From positions 82,187 through 146,186 of the forward strand of contig CAYNEO010000002.1 in assembly GCA_964396245.1 (NCBI GenBank): a DNA stretch of 64,000 bases. The letters run 5' to 3'. Made by a program: the position numbers and the translations under genes. The notes under the pieces were generated by a model. That model saw nothing but the letters and a program-made list of their open reading frames with translations, was not told where the DNA came from and ran no database searches. This document shows positions 26,890 to 35,521 of the stretch, in pieces; within the stretch, counting starts at the first letter, position 1; each line of letters begins with the position of its first letter. Source of the stretch: CAYNEO01 sp964396245 (GTDB lineage Bacteria > Zixibacteria > MSB-5A5 > GN15 > FEB-12).

Positions 26890-28056
26890 ATGAGCTTACT
26901 TATCAGCTATTCCATAAAGAACAGTTTCGCCCGGCGGCTGACCTCACTTCTCACACTGCTGGGAATCGGTCTGGTTGTTTTCGTTTTTGCGGCCGTGCTG
27001 ATGTTGGCCAACGGTCTCAGACAGGCGCTGGTCGAGACGGGTACTCCCGGGAATGTGGTGGCGCTTCGGCAGGCGGCCTCAACCGAGGTCGTTTCTATCA
27101 TCTATCGCAATCAGGCCGATGTTGTCAAAGCGGACAGAGCGATCATGACCGACAGCACCGGGGCGCCGGTGTTTGCCTCTGAGCTCGTGGTTTTGATCAA
27201 TCAGCCAAGACGCTCGAACGGCGACGAAACCAATATCACCGTGCGCGGTGTGAACGAGATGTCGCTCAAGCTTCGTCCACAAGTGAGAATTGTCCAGGGC
27301 CGGATGTGGCGACCGGGAACATCTGAGATTATCGCCGGCCGCAAGGCGGCCGAGAACTTTGTGGGATGCGGATTGGGCGAGACCGTTCGGTTCGGGCAGC
27401 GGCAGTGGACGGTAGTTGGAGTATTCGAGGCTGACGGGTCCGGCTTCGAGTCGGAAGTGTGGGGGGACGTCGATCAGCTCATGGATGCTTTTCAGCGCCC
27501 GGTGTTTTCTTCGCTGATTTTCCGGCTGAAAAATCCCGATGATCTGCCGGTTGTCAAGTCCCGAATAGAGAGTGATCCGCGGGTGACGCTCCAGGTGAAG
27601 CCGGAGATACAGTACTATCGCGAGCAGTCGGAGGTTTTCGCGAATTTCATTCAAGTACTCGGAACGGTAATCTCGATTGTATTCTCTCTGGGTGCGATTG
27701 TGGGAGCGATGATTACGATGTACGCCGCGGTCGCCAACCGAACGCGGGAGATCGGGACGCTGCGTGCACTCGGGTTCAGCCGGACATCAGTGCTTACGGC
27801 GTTCCTGGCGGAGGCAATTATTATTGCCCTTGTGGGAGGTATCATAGGGATTCTCTTCGCGAATCTTTTGGCTTTCCGGGAAGTATCGACAACCAATTTT
27901 TCGACTTTTGCCGAAGTTGCGTTCTCATTCCGCATGTCGCCACAGATTGCTATGGAGGCACTCGGCTTCGCGCTGATCATGGGAATAATCGGCGGTTTCC
28001 TGCCGGCCGTGCGAGCTGCACGGTCGCGGGTGATTAACTCACTGCGAGCGCGCTAA
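26890..28056 (+). CDS. FtsX/MacB-type ABC permease, second subunit
   Basis: A 388-residue FtsX-type permease, paralogous to the previous one, with the same four-helix and large periplasmic-loop plan and a matching EIGTLRALGFSRTSVLTAF coupling motif. It starts 9 bp after the first permease. Together with the adaptor and ATPase it forms one export machine. Confidence 0.9.
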   Translation: MSLLISYSIKNSFARRLTSLLTLLGIGLVVFVFAAVLMLANGLRQALVETGTPGNVVALRQAASTEVVSIIYRNQADVVKADRAIMTDSTGAPVFASELVVLINQPRRSNGDETNITVRGVNEMSLKLRPQVRIVQGRMWRPGTSEIIAGRKAAENFVGCGLGETVRFGQRQWTVVGVFEADGSGFESEVWGDVDQLMDAFQRPVFSSLIFRLKNPDDLPVVKSRIESDPRVTLQVKPEIQYYREQSEVFANFIQVLGTVISIVFSLGAIVGAMITMYAAVANRTREIGTLRALGFSRTSVLTAFLAEAIIIALVGGIIGILFANLLAFREVSTTNFSTFAEVAFSFRMSPQIAMEALGFALIMGIIGGFLPAVRAARSRVINSLRAR

Positions 28057-28204
28057 AACTCGAGGAGAGTATATCTCCCCGGATTTTTGTTTACTCCTGA
28101 CCGGATGTATTGTAAGTTCACGTCGGTAGAAGGTCCCTGGTCGGGCGAGCGCAAGTACACAGGGCATACGCATCGACCACAATACGTATAACGGGTTAAT
28201 CTTC

Positions 28205-29023
28205 ATGAACGTGCTCGAACCACTGAAAGACTATCATCCCGTTCTGCAGGCACTTCTGGCGACCTGTTTCACGTGGTTTATGACGGCTCTCGGCGCTGCC
28301 GGAGTTTTTCTCAAACAGCAATTGAGCAAGAAGACACTCGATGCCATGCTCGGTTTCGCTGCCGGCGTAATGATCGCGGCCAGTTTCTGGTCATTGCTTG
28401 CACCCGCAATCGAGATGGCCGAAGGCAGCTCGGTTCCGTCGTGGGTACCGGCTGTTGTCGGGTTTCTGCTCGGAGCCGCCTGCCTTCGAGCGATCGACTA
28501 TGTCCTCCCGCATCTTCACCTGCGGGCGCCGATCGAAGAAGCCGAAGGTATTCACACCAGTTGGAAGCGCACCACGCTATTGATCCTGGCGATCACCCTT
28601 CACAATATCCCGGAAGGACTGGCCGTCGGGGTGGCGTTCGGCGCGGTGTCTGCCGGGCTGCCGTCGGCGGAACTCGCCGGGGCCATAGCCCTGGCGCTGG
28701 GAATCGGGATTCAAAATTTTCCAGAAGGGATGGCGGTCTCGTTACCGCTGCGACGCGAAGGACTCGGACGATTTCGGAGCTTCTGGTATGGCCAACTTTC
28801 AGGAATCGTGGAACCGGCTGCGGGTGTGGCCGGCGCCGCACTGGTGATAATCGCTCGACCGATTCTCCCGTATGCTCTGGCCTTCGCGGCCGGAGCGATG
28901 ATATTCGTGGTCGTCGAGGAAGTTGTTCCCGAGGCGCAGCGCGGCGAGCATGCCCATTCGGCAACGCTCGGGACGATGTTGGGATTTGCGGTGATGATGG
29001 CCCTTGACGTAGCCCTGGGATAG
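28205..29023 (+). CDS. ZIP-family metal transporter
   Basis: A 272-residue membrane protein of about eight helices. The metal-coordinating motifs HNIPEGLAVGVAFG and QNFPEGMAVSLPLR lie in helices 4 and 5, as in ZupT and other ZIP proteins. It takes up divalent metals (Zn, Fe or Mn) into the cytoplasm. It has its own leader of about 148 bp and is not packed with the ABC exporter genes. Confidence 0.92.
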   Translation: MNVLEPLKDYHPVLQALLATCFTWFMTALGAAGVFLKQQLSKKTLDAMLGFAAGVMIAASFWSLLAPAIEMAEGSSVPSWVPAVVGFLLGAACLRAIDYVLPHLHLRAPIEEAEGIHTSWKRTTLLILAITLHNIPEGLAVGVAFGAVSAGLPSAELAGAIALALGIGIQNFPEGMAVSLPLRREGLGRFRSFWYGQLSGIVEPAAGVAGAALVIIARPILPYALAFAAGAMIFVVVEEVVPEAQRGEHAHSATLGTMLGFAVMMALDVALG

Positions 29024-29050
29024 GAGAATCAGACGAAAGGCAACCTGCTC

Positions 29051-29740
29051 TTGTCGAACGAAAACACATCAAATACGCGACTCTCGAGACGCGGTCGGCG
29101 AAAAGCTGAACTGCTGAGATTACTTGGAGAGCGGGATATCGACGGCCTTGTCACATGGTCACGGTCAATATCTGATCCGCTGGGACAACTCTCCACTGTA
29201 CTTTTCGAGGCTGACCCGCTTATTCGATGGCGGGCAATTGAAGCCATCGGCTTGATCGCTGCGAACATTGCCCGTGATGATGAAGGAAAGGTACGATCTT
29301 TCCTGCGGCGACTCTTGTGGCTGATGAACGATGAATCCGGCGGGATATGCTGGTATGCGCCCGAAGCAATTGCCGAAGTACTGTTCCGCACCCCAGCGCT
29401 TATCGAAGAATACGGGCCAATTCTGCTGTCGTTCTTGAAGGAAGAACCTTTTGAAGCCGGGGTCTGTCTCGGGGTGGCGCGGTTGATGAACCTGACCGAT
29501 CTGCCGGATGACTTTGAGACACGCATCGCTGACAGCGAGGTCGTGTTTCGCCAATATCTGGAAAATCCTGACCCCGAATTGAGAGCAAGCGCACTCATGG
29601 TTCTTACCAAACTTGGCATTGAGTTGGGGACAGAGGAGATCAACAGGCTAGCTCACGTGAAGGGGTCAACTTTCGTGTATGATTTCAATTCGGGCGATTT
29701 GGTGGGAGTGAATATCAGTGACATGCTATCCAACAGATAA
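29051..29740 (+). CDS. DVU0298-like HEAT-repeat protein
   Basis: A 229-residue all-helical protein with TTG start. The middle region (LIRWRAIEAIGLIAA, then MNDESGGICWYAPEAIAEVL) resembles HEAT-like repeats. The family (DVU0298-like) is found mainly in sulfate-reducing bacteria, but its function is unknown to me. It lies 27 bp after the ZIP transporter. The N-terminus is basic. HEAT repeats usually bind proteins. Confidence 0.7.
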   Translation: MSNENTSNTRLSRRGRRKAELLRLLGERDIDGLVTWSRSISDPLGQLSTVLFEADPLIRWRAIEAIGLIAANIARDDEGKVRSFLRRLLWLMNDESGGICWYAPEAIAEVLFRTPALIEEYGPILLSFLKEEPFEAGVCLGVARLMNLTDLPDDFETRIADSEVVFRQYLENPDPELRASALMVLTKLGIELGTEEINRLAHVKGSTFVYDFNSGDLVGVNISDMLSNR

Positions 29741-29773
29741 GCCTGAGCGAAAAAGAACAATCGGCAAAGCAAA

Positions 29774-29797
29774 ACGGCCGTCCTCAATGACGGCCGT
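29774..29797. terminator. Hairpin between convergent genes
   Basis: ACGGCCGTC and GACGGCCGT with a 6-nt loop between the ends of the HEAT-repeat gene (+) and the YkgJ-type gene (-). An AAAA run at 29771-29774 becomes a T-run on the minus strand, so it most likely terminates the YkgJ transcript and may act both ways. Confidence 0.75.
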
Positions 29798-29820
29798 CTG
29801 TGTCTTATATATTTTCGCGA

Positions 29821-30657
29821 TCACTGCTGTTTCTGTGGGGGAACTTTCGCCGCGAGCTTTTCCCTGGCTGCCTGAGCGGCTTGGTCTTTGACTTTCATGG
29901 TGGGCTCACCCATAAGCGCAAAACGCAGCCACTTGTATCCGAAATTCAACAGTTCCACATCATCGTCCTTGATTGCTGCTTGGGTTGCATTATCGACGTC
30001 GAATTTATCAAAGAACGACGTTTTAAACAAAAAATCTCGAAACTTGTCGGTGTTGTAGCACACCATGTGGAACATTTCCATTTTCTGTGGCGACATTTCC
30101 TTGCCGGAGCGGAAGAATCGGTGCAGCGTGAGTTCTTTGAACGGCTCGCCCATGCGGTTGTACTCGGTAATACCCTGGTCATCGAGCCATTTACCAACAG
30201 TCCATTCTTTTTTCTCATTCAGGCCCTGGCAGATCTTTTCCTGAAGCAGGAAATAAAACTGTCCGTCATCATCCCCCTCCCGTTCAGAAGGAGACGCCAT
30301 GCCAAGGGGGAACATCCGGCACGCCCACGGCCTGTCTTCGTAGACGGTGCAGCCCCTGTCGGCAACGAACGGACAGGTTTTGCGCTCGTCATCATTCATC
30401 TTGAGAAGGACGACCGGGTACTTCAAGTTTTTATCAAAAGGTGATAGAGAGTACTTATCGAGGAACTCCTGCGAGGTAATACCGAGCCTGTTCTTGAGCC
30501 TGACAATATCGTAAGGCGTGAGAAAGATATTGACGTCGCCGCAGCACGCATTAAAGCAGGAGATTCCCGGGCGGCACTCGAAGTGAAACGTGCTGTTAAC
30601 GTTCAGGCGCGGATAATTCTTGAGCACCTCTTCTTTGAAGCGTTCTATCTCGTTCAT
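29821..30657 (-). CDS. YkgJ-type cysteine-cluster protein
   Basis: A 278-residue protein. The N-terminal half holds the cysteine cluster typical of the family (FECRPGISCFNACCGDVNIFLTP, then KTCPFVADRGCTVYEDRPWACRMFP), probably a zinc or Fe-S site. Function is not known. I place the start at the ATG ending at 30657, which overlaps the zinc-ribbon gene stop by 4 bp; a longer frame to 30735 is inside that gene. The C-terminus is charged and rich in Lys, Gln and Pro (ending PPQKQQ). The upstream promoter has a Rex/HcpR-like operator. Confidence 0.8.
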   Translation of the reverse strand: MNEIERFKEEVLKNYPRLNVNSTFHFECRPGISCFNACCGDVNIFLTPYDIVRLKNRLGITSQEFLDKYSLSPFDKNLKYPVVLLKMNDDERKTCPFVADRGCTVYEDRPWACRMFPLGMASPSEREGDDDGQFYFLLQEKICQGLNEKKEWTVGKWLDDQGITEYNRMGEPFKELTLHRFFRSGKEMSPQKMEMFHMVCYNTDKFRDFLFKTSFFDKFDVDNATQAAIKDDDVELLNFGYKWLRFALMGEPTMKVKDQAAQAAREKLAAKVPPQKQQ

Positions 30658-30959
30658 GACCTTTTCTGGCCTTTCTCTTCGTTGTTTCCTTTTTCTTCTT
30701 CGATAATGCCTTCCCGCAGCGCCGTTTCCGACCACACCGGCAACGGCCCGGATTCGCCGGTTGTCGGATCATACCGGTGGCGGTACGATACTTTCTGATT
30801 GAAGTGCGATTTCATCCACTCCCACCCTTTCTTGTAGTAAGGGCATTCATCGTTGAAGCAGACGTATTGAAAGTGGTAGCCCCATGATGTTTCCATGGAG
30901 GCAACCCATTTTTTCATGGGTCGACCGCAGTGGGGACAGATATTTTCAGGTGTAACCAT
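30654..30959 (-). CDS. Small zinc-ribbon protein (ogr/Delta-like)
   Basis: A 101-residue protein with cysteines CPHCG near residue 8 and VCFNDECPYY near residue 33, the spacing of a short treble-clef or ogr/Delta-like zinc finger. The C-terminal part is charged. It is translationally coupled to the YkgJ-type gene, so the two likely work together. The operator at 31026 lies exactly between the predicted -35 and -10 boxes, which suggests repression by the same regulator as the sulfate-reduction genes. Role unknown. Confidence 0.75.
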   Translation of the reverse strand: MVTPENICPHCGRPMKKWVASMETSWGYHFQYVCFNDECPYYKKGWEWMKSHFNQKVSYRHRYDPTTGESGPLPVWSETALREGIIEEEKGNNEEKGQKRS

Positions 30960-31021
30960 ATGTTCTCGCGACGGTATCGCGGTCCTTGCAAAAGTCTCTA
31001 TTTCGTACCTTCTTACTCTCC

Positions 31022-31049
31022 AATATAGTGATTTGTTTCACTAATTCAA
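31022..31049 (-). promoter_or_regulatory. Promoter of the zinc-ribbon/YkgJ pair
   Basis: On the minus strand TTGAAT (31049-31044) and TATATT (31027-31022) are 16 bp apart. An operator-like palindrome fills the spacer. The start codon lies 63 bp downstream of the -10. Confidence 0.6.
31026..31043. promoter_or_regulatory. Rex/HcpR-like operator in the zinc-ribbon promoter
   Basis: TAGTGATTTGTTTCACTA has perfect 6-bp arms (TAGTGA and TCACTA) around a 6-nt spacer. It differs from TTGTGA-N6-TCACAA by one symmetrical change in each arm. It overlaps the promoter spacer, as a repressor site would. Confidence 0.55.
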
Positions 31050-31057
31050 TCATTAAG

Positions 31058-31093
31058 ACAAAAATCCTCCGGGCACTGACGCGCCCGGAGGAT
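31058..31093 (-). terminator. Intrinsic terminator after aprA
   Basis: ATCCTCCGGGC and GCCCGGAGGAT form an 11-bp stem with an 8-nt loop. On the minus strand it is followed by a T-run (complement of the A-run ending at 31063). It ends the sat-aprB-aprA transcript 52 bp after aprA. Confidence 0.92.
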
Positions 31094-31144
31094 ATCTGAT
31101 GTCAAGTCGCGTTGTAATGCGATGATCTATGCAAATCGGCCTGA

Positions 31145-33067
31145 TCAGCCGCCGATCAGCTCATGCTCCTGCGCCTGCGGGTAGACATGCAGCATCGGGC
31201 GCTTGATCATTTCCCACTCGTTCTTGTTGGGATCCCACTTGCAGTTGGCGAACACGTGCCAGTTCTCTTCGTCCATGGTGGGGAAATCCGACCGGCGATA
31301 GTAGCCCGGCCAGCGGGTTTCTTCGCGGAAGAGAATCGTGCGCGTGTGAGCTTCGGCCTGCCAGAGGCGCTGGACATTTTCCCAGCAGCGCATCAGTTCG
31401 TGCAGGTCCTTGGCCGCCAGCTTCTCGGAATCTTCGTTCAAGAAGGTGAGCAGCTCGAGCGCCTTCTCCAGGGACGCCTTGTTGGTGCTGAACTGTGAGG
31501 ACACACCACCAACATACTCGTCCATGATCTTCTGGAGACGGAACATGAACATCTTCGGCTTGATGTAATTCGGATTGATTTCCGGATCGGTCGAAGCGTT
31601 CTTGAACTGTTCGTACGTATCGAGCGGCTTGAACATGCGAGTCTTCAGCTCTTCCACCTGACCCATATCGACGTTCGGCTGGGTGTTGTTCTCGACGATG
31701 AACTTGACAGCCGACTTACCGCTTATACGGCCTTCGGCGTGTGAGCCTGACGAGAACTTATGCGAGGAAGCGCCGGAAGCGTCACCGGCACAGAACATAC
31801 CGCTGACGGTTGACATGTTGGCATAGCCCCAGAAGTAGTCGTTCTTGGTGTCACCGGTCTGAAGATCTTCCGGACCGCTGACCCAGGCACCGGAGGCGCC
31901 GGAGTGGGAGCCGATGAAGTACGGCTCGGCGGCCGCGATTTCAGACGACTTCTTCTCGGGTTCCACGTTACTGGCCGCCCAGAGGATGGCCTGCGAGATG
32001 GTCATGTCAAGGAAGTCTTCCCAGGCTTCAGCTTCGAGCTCTTTGAGTTTCTTCTTGGCCGCTTTTTCGTCGCCGGCTTCGCTGGCTATCTTCTGGATGG
32101 CTTCCTCGGTCCGCATGAAGATCGGGCCCTTGCCTTCCATGATGTCAAGCATGCCGAGCCAGTTACGGAGGTTGGCCGGGATCGGCTTCACCAGACCGTA
32201 CGGTTTCCAGTTCTCCAACTCGGGGCGCCGTTCGACCATGTAGTTTCCACCCTGGGAATTGGTCGCGGCGGACTTGAACAGGAGGAACCAGGCGCCGACC
32301 GGGCCGTAGGCGTCCTTGAAGCGGACCGGAATGAACCGGACTTCCTGGGACGTCATCTCGGCGCCGGCACGCAGCGTGAAGTAGGCGCTGGAACCGGAGT
32401 TCCATGGCGGATACCAGGCGCGGCCGAGGCCTTCACCGGTGCTGCGCGGCTTGAAGACGTGCACAGCGCCGCCCATGGCGACGATGGTAGCCTTCGCCTT
32501 GAAGATATAGAACTTGTTTTCGCGGGTGCTGAAACCGATAGCGCCGGCGATACGATCACCGTCCATCAGCGGCTCGGTGATAAACACGCGCTCGTAGTAT
32601 TCGCCATTGGCCTCGGCCAGAGCGTTCTTCGCAGCTTCGGCAACGATAATCTTGTAGGATTCACCGTTGATCATGAGCTGCCACCGGCCCTCGTGAACAT
32701 AGCGGCCTTCGGCGTCTTTCCAGATCGGCAGGCCCCATTTCTCGAACAGGTGGACGGTGGAGTCGACGTGGCGGGCGATATTGGCCACCAGGTCTTCGCG
32801 GATAATCCCCATGAGGTCCATGCGCACGTAGTCGACATAGTCCTTCACGGAGTTTTTGCCTTCATGGAGGCCGACATACTGGTTGAGAGCCGAAAGTCCC
32901 ATGGCGACGGCGCCGGAACGATCCATGGCGGCCTTGTCGACCAGGGTGACTTTCAGGTTGTTTTTCTTCGCCCAGTAGGACGCCTCGACGGCCGCCCCGC
33001 ACGCGGCCATGCCACCACCAAGAATCAACAGATCAGTGGTGACTTCTACGGTTTCGAAATTAGCCAT
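31145..33067 (-). CDS. aprA: Adenylylsulfate (APS) reductase alpha subunit
   Basis: A 640-residue FAD subunit that reduces APS to sulfite and AMP in dissimilatory sulfate reduction. The FAD-binding start TTDLLILGGGMAACGAAVEA and the segments with GGAVHVFKPRSTGEGLGRAWYPPWNSG and GSHAEGRISGKSAVKFIVENN match AprA. The length fits dissimilatory AprA (not the CysH assimilatory enzyme). It follows aprB with a 21-bp gap, and its operon neighbour sat supplies APS. Electrons come from quinol through QmoABC and AprB. It is cytoplasmic. Confidence 0.97.
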   Translation of the reverse strand: MANFETVEVTTDLLILGGGMAACGAAVEASYWAKKNNLKVTLVDKAAMDRSGAVAMGLSALNQYVGLHEGKNSVKDYVDYVRMDLMGIIREDLVANIARHVDSTVHLFEKWGLPIWKDAEGRYVHEGRWQLMINGESYKIIVAEAAKNALAEANGEYYERVFITEPLMDGDRIAGAIGFSTRENKFYIFKAKATIVAMGGAVHVFKPRSTGEGLGRAWYPPWNSGSSAYFTLRAGAEMTSQEVRFIPVRFKDAYGPVGAWFLLFKSAATNSQGGNYMVERRPELENWKPYGLVKPIPANLRNWLGMLDIMEGKGPIFMRTEEAIQKIASEAGDEKAAKKKLKELEAEAWEDFLDMTISQAILWAASNVEPEKKSSEIAAAEPYFIGSHSGASGAWVSGPEDLQTGDTKNDYFWGYANMSTVSGMFCAGDASGASSHKFSSGSHAEGRISGKSAVKFIVENNTQPNVDMGQVEELKTRMFKPLDTYEQFKNASTDPEINPNYIKPKMFMFRLQKIMDEYVGGVSSQFSTNKASLEKALELLTFLNEDSEKLAAKDLHELMRCWENVQRLWQAEAHTRTILFREETRWPGYYRRSDFPTMDEENWHVFANCKWDPNKNEWEMIKRPMLHVYPQAQEHELIGG

Positions 33068-33088
33068 TTGCTTTTTCCCTTCTGATCG

Positions 33089-33529
33089 TTACTTGATGGT
33101 GTAGACTTCGGACATATTCAGTGCTTCGGGCTCTTGAGCCAGCGTCTGGCTGTCCAGATCATCGTGAGCCGTCGCATAGCTGCCGCTCGGAACCGCTTTT
33201 CCTTCCTCAGTCGTGCGGATGGGGAATTTGAAGCGCTTGAGCATTCCGTTGCGGAACTTGACCGTCCACATGATGCTGTCGGTACTGCGCATCGGGGTAA
33301 CATGAGCGCCCATCGGGACAAAGTCGGCATAGCCGCGAACTTCGACTGCCTGAACCGGGCAGATCTTGACGCAGCTATAGCATTCCCAGCACATCTCGGG
33401 CTCCTGGTTGTAGGCCTTCATGGATTCCTTGTTGAGCACCATGAGGTCATTGGGGCAAATGTACTGGCAAGCCGTTTTGTCCAGCGCCTTGCACCCGTCG
33501 CATTTTTCAGGGTTCACAAAACTAGGCAT
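33089..33529 (-). CDS. aprB: APS reductase beta subunit
   Basis: A 146-residue electron-transfer subunit with two [4Fe-4S] clusters. The ligands lie in CDGCKALDKTACQYICP and CWECYSCVKICP. The C-terminal tail (from MWTVKFRNGMLKRFKFP) wraps AprA as in known APS reductases. An AGGAGG ribosome site precedes the start by 5 bp. It lies between sat (58 bp) and aprA, in the same orientation. Confidence 0.97.
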   Translation of the reverse strand: MPSFVNPEKCDGCKALDKTACQYICPNDLMVLNKESMKAYNQEPEMCWECYSCVKICPVQAVEVRGYADFVPMGAHVTPMRSTDSIMWTVKFRNGMLKRFKFPIRTTEEGKAVPSGSYATAHDDLDSQTLAQEPEALNMSEVYTIK

Positions 33530-33587
33530 TGCGTCCTCCTAAATATATGGTCGTGTATAGTTTTGATGTCGTTTGCATTGTCGACGC

Positions 33588-34814
33588 TTACTTTTTCTTG
33601 GCATCACCGGTCGCATGACCGTGCATTTTCACTTCGACCTTGTCTTCGTCTTTCAGGCTGGCGTAATACTCGCGCAGGATAGCCAGCACCTCGGGACGAC
33701 TGAATTCAGCCGGCACATCGCCGCCTTCGGAAAGAGCCTTGCGAAGAGCGGTGCCGCTGAGGAACAGGCGGTCTTCCTTGCCGTGCGGGCAGGTCTTCAT
33801 GGAGGCCATGCCGCCGCACTTGTAGCACCAGAATGTCCAATCGATCGGGAGCATCTTGCACTCGAGGGCGCCGTCCCACAACTGATGGAAGATATTCTGG
33901 GCATCGAACGGACCGTAGTAGTCACCCACGCCAGCGTGGTCGCGGCCGATAATCATGTGGGTGCAGCCGAAGTTCTGACGGAAGACGGCGTGGAGCAATC
34001 CTTCGCGCGGCCCGGCATAGCGCATATCAAGCGGGTAACCGCCGGTCACGACGCGATCCTTGACGAAATAACTGTCAACGAGCGTGTTGATGCACTTCAC
34101 GCGGACTTCAGCCGGAATGTCGCCCGGCTTGAGGTTGCCGACCAGCTGGTGAATGTAGAGACCGTCGCTGACCTCGACCGCTATTTTCGCGAGGTATTCA
34201 TGCGAGCGGTGCATCGGATTGCGAAGCTGTAATGCGGCGATAGTCTTCCAGCCCTTCTCTGCGAAGATCTTCCGGCTTTCGGACGGACGCTGGTAGATGC
34301 CCTTGAATTCGGTCGGGAAGTAACTTTCGGAGACGACCTTCACCGGTCCGGCGATGTTCCAATCCTTCTGAGCCATCACCACCTTGACGCCCGGGTGCTC
34401 AGGGTCGGTAGTCGTGAATACATTCTGGCACTCGAATGCCTTGTCGATCTGGTAGGACTCGGTGACTTTCATGGTCCCCATGATCTCATTGGTCTCGCCC
34501 GACACCAGGGCGATTTCGGTCCCCGGCTTGATCTCGGCATCGTGCGAGAGCGTGACCGGGATGGGCCAGAAGAGACCGCTTTTCATCTTCATGTCCTGGC
34601 AGACGCCCTTCCAGTCGTCGTGCCCCATGAAGCCTTCGAGCGGAGTGAAGCCGCCGATACCCATCATGATCAAGTCACCGGTTTCCCTCGAGGTCATGAC
34701 AACTTTGGGTAGTGATTCAGCGCGCTTTAGCTCTTCTTCTCTTTCCTTTCCTTCCAGAAGCAGGATTTTCAACTCGTCGCTTCCGTGAGGACGGATCAGA
34801 TTTGATTTAGCCAT
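33588..34814 (-). CDS. sat: Dissimilatory sulfate adenylyltransferase (ATP sulfurylase)
   Basis: A 408-residue homomeric ATP sulfurylase that makes APS from sulfate and ATP. The nucleotide-binding QLRNPMHRSH motif is at residues 196-205 and GRDHAG at 290-295. A zinc site of Cys330, Cys333, Cys342 and His344 (CYKCGG, TCPH) is the form found in dissimilatory bacterial and archaeal enzymes. First gene of sat-aprB-aprA. Upstream lie a TTGACA/TACATT promoter and two Rex/HcpR-like sites. Confidence 0.97.
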   Translation of the reverse strand: MAKSNLIRPHGSDELKILLLEGKEREEELKRAESLPKVVMTSRETGDLIMMGIGGFTPLEGFMGHDDWKGVCQDMKMKSGLFWPIPVTLSHDAEIKPGTEIALVSGETNEIMGTMKVTESYQIDKAFECQNVFTTTDPEHPGVKVVMAQKDWNIAGPVKVVSESYFPTEFKGIYQRPSESRKIFAEKGWKTIAALQLRNPMHRSHEYLAKIAVEVSDGLYIHQLVGNLKPGDIPAEVRVKCINTLVDSYFVKDRVVTGGYPLDMRYAGPREGLLHAVFRQNFGCTHMIIGRDHAGVGDYYGPFDAQNIFHQLWDGALECKMLPIDWTFWCYKCGGMASMKTCPHGKEDRLFLSGTALRKALSEGGDVPAEFSRPEVLAILREYYASLKDEDKVEVKMHGHATGDAKKK

Positions 34815-34875
34815 GGCTGGTTCCTATTTAAAGGTTTCCACTATAGTAGTTACTCTCTATGCTTTATCGGGAAGA

Positions 34876-34893
34876 ATGTGATAAAATTCACAA
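34876..34893. promoter_or_regulatory. Rex/HcpR-like site, sat leader
   Basis: ATGTGATAAAATTCACAA: arms TGTGA and TCACA around a 6-nt spacer. It matches TTGTGA-N6-TCACAA at 11 of 12 positions. It lies about 60 bp upstream of the sat start, downstream of the predicted promoter, so it could block transcription. Confidence 0.65.
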
Positions 34894-34952
34894 ATGTCGG
34901 TGAAAAAAATACACCCAATCCCGTTTTCTCTTACACTACTTTAGCTGTCGAA

Positions 34953-34981
34953 AATGTAACTTTTTTCTCAAGCCCTGTCAA
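34953..34981 (-). promoter_or_regulatory. Promoter of sat-aprB-aprA
   Basis: On the minus strand TTGACA (34981-34976), a 17-bp spacer and TACATT (34958-34953). This gives a leader of about 130 nt before sat. Confidence 0.65.
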
Positions 34982-34986
34982 CAGAA

Positions 34987-35004
34987 AAGTGGCAAATTTC
35001 ACAA
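34987..35004. promoter_or_regulatory. Rex/HcpR-like site upstream of the sat -35 box
   Basis: AAGTGGCAAATTTCACAA has one perfect arm (TTCACAA) and one weak arm. Its centre is about 15 bp upstream of the -35 hexamer, the same position as comparable sites at qmoC, dsrA and qmoA. Confidence 0.45.
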
Positions 35005-35042
35005 GTTTCGAATCACTCGACACGACCATTTCTGCTAACTTA

Positions 35043-35058
35043 TTATATTATAATATAA
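35043..35058. repeat. AT-only 16-bp palindrome
   Basis: TTATATTA and TAATATAA form a perfect palindrome without spacer, upstream of the sat promoter. Could be a protein-binding site or an easily melted region. Confidence 0.4.
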
Positions 35059-35398
35059 AAGCTATATCATTAGACACTTAAATTATACAAAGATGCCCCT
35101 ATTCGTTCTCAATCGAACTTCGAGATTGCATATAAAACTGAGTTTGTCGCTTTTATCCACACCCACTGTCCAGCAGAGCGCTCCCGATCGGCGGCTGTTG
35201 CCCAAGAAGACCTAATCATGGCTTTTTTCGGTATTGGCCGGTACCTCTGGCTGTCTTCGCCGCGGTCGAGGCTGTATTACCGCCCTTCAGGCGTGTTTTT
35301 GAGTGGTCCGGGCCAGCCAGCAAGAGGTGGTTTCGACTATATCCCCCATAGGGATATGGCTGTAAGCTGTTTGACAATAGGATAAACCGCTTGAAACA

Positions 35399-35416
35399 TT
35401 GTGAAAAAAGTAACGA
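35399..35416. promoter_or_regulatory. Rex/HcpR-like site at qmoC
   Basis: TTGTGAAAAAAGTAACGA has a perfect left arm (TTGTGAA) and a partial right arm. Its centre is 16 bp upstream of the -35 box. The core GTGAAAAAAGTAAC recurs in the qmoA upstream site. Confidence 0.5.
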
Positions 35417-35423
35417 AAAAGCC

Positions 35424-35452
35424 TTGACAGAAAGAGTGGACAAATCTATCAT
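35424..35452 (+). promoter_or_regulatory. Promoter of the qmoC operon
   Basis: TTGACA (35424-35429), 17-bp spacer, TATCAT (35447-35452). The AAGGAG ribosome site of qmoC is at 35508-35513, 8 bp before its ATG. Confidence 0.75.
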
Positions 35453-35521
35453 AATTACGAATAGATCATATCTGCCGGGCCGATCCGGCGTATAGCATAC
35501 AGTTTGGAAGGAGTTTAAGCT

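Larger units (their letters stand above)
34815..35521. other. 707-bp divergent intergenic region between sat and qmoC
   Basis: Holds the sat promoter with two operator-like sites (34876-34893, 34987-35004), a 16-bp AT-only palindrome (35043-35058) and the qmoC promoter with one site (35399-35452). In the central stretch 35061-35390 I see no gene I can support: short open frames exist on both strands (for example 35218-35385 on plus), but they lack family similarity and ribosome sites. Confidence 0.7.

Noticed and set aside
31904..33085. Long open frame on the plus strand opposite aprA (393 codons)
   Set aside because: Mirror frame of a highly conserved gene in GC-rich DNA; no family features, and aprA is certain.
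35218..35385. 55-codon plus-strand frame in the same gap
   Set aside because: No ribosome site, no family pattern, ends before the qmoC promoter; probably chance.
35216..35452. 78-codon minus-strand frame between sat and qmoC
   Set aside because: Covers the qmoC promoter and operator, has no similarity I know and no ribosome site.
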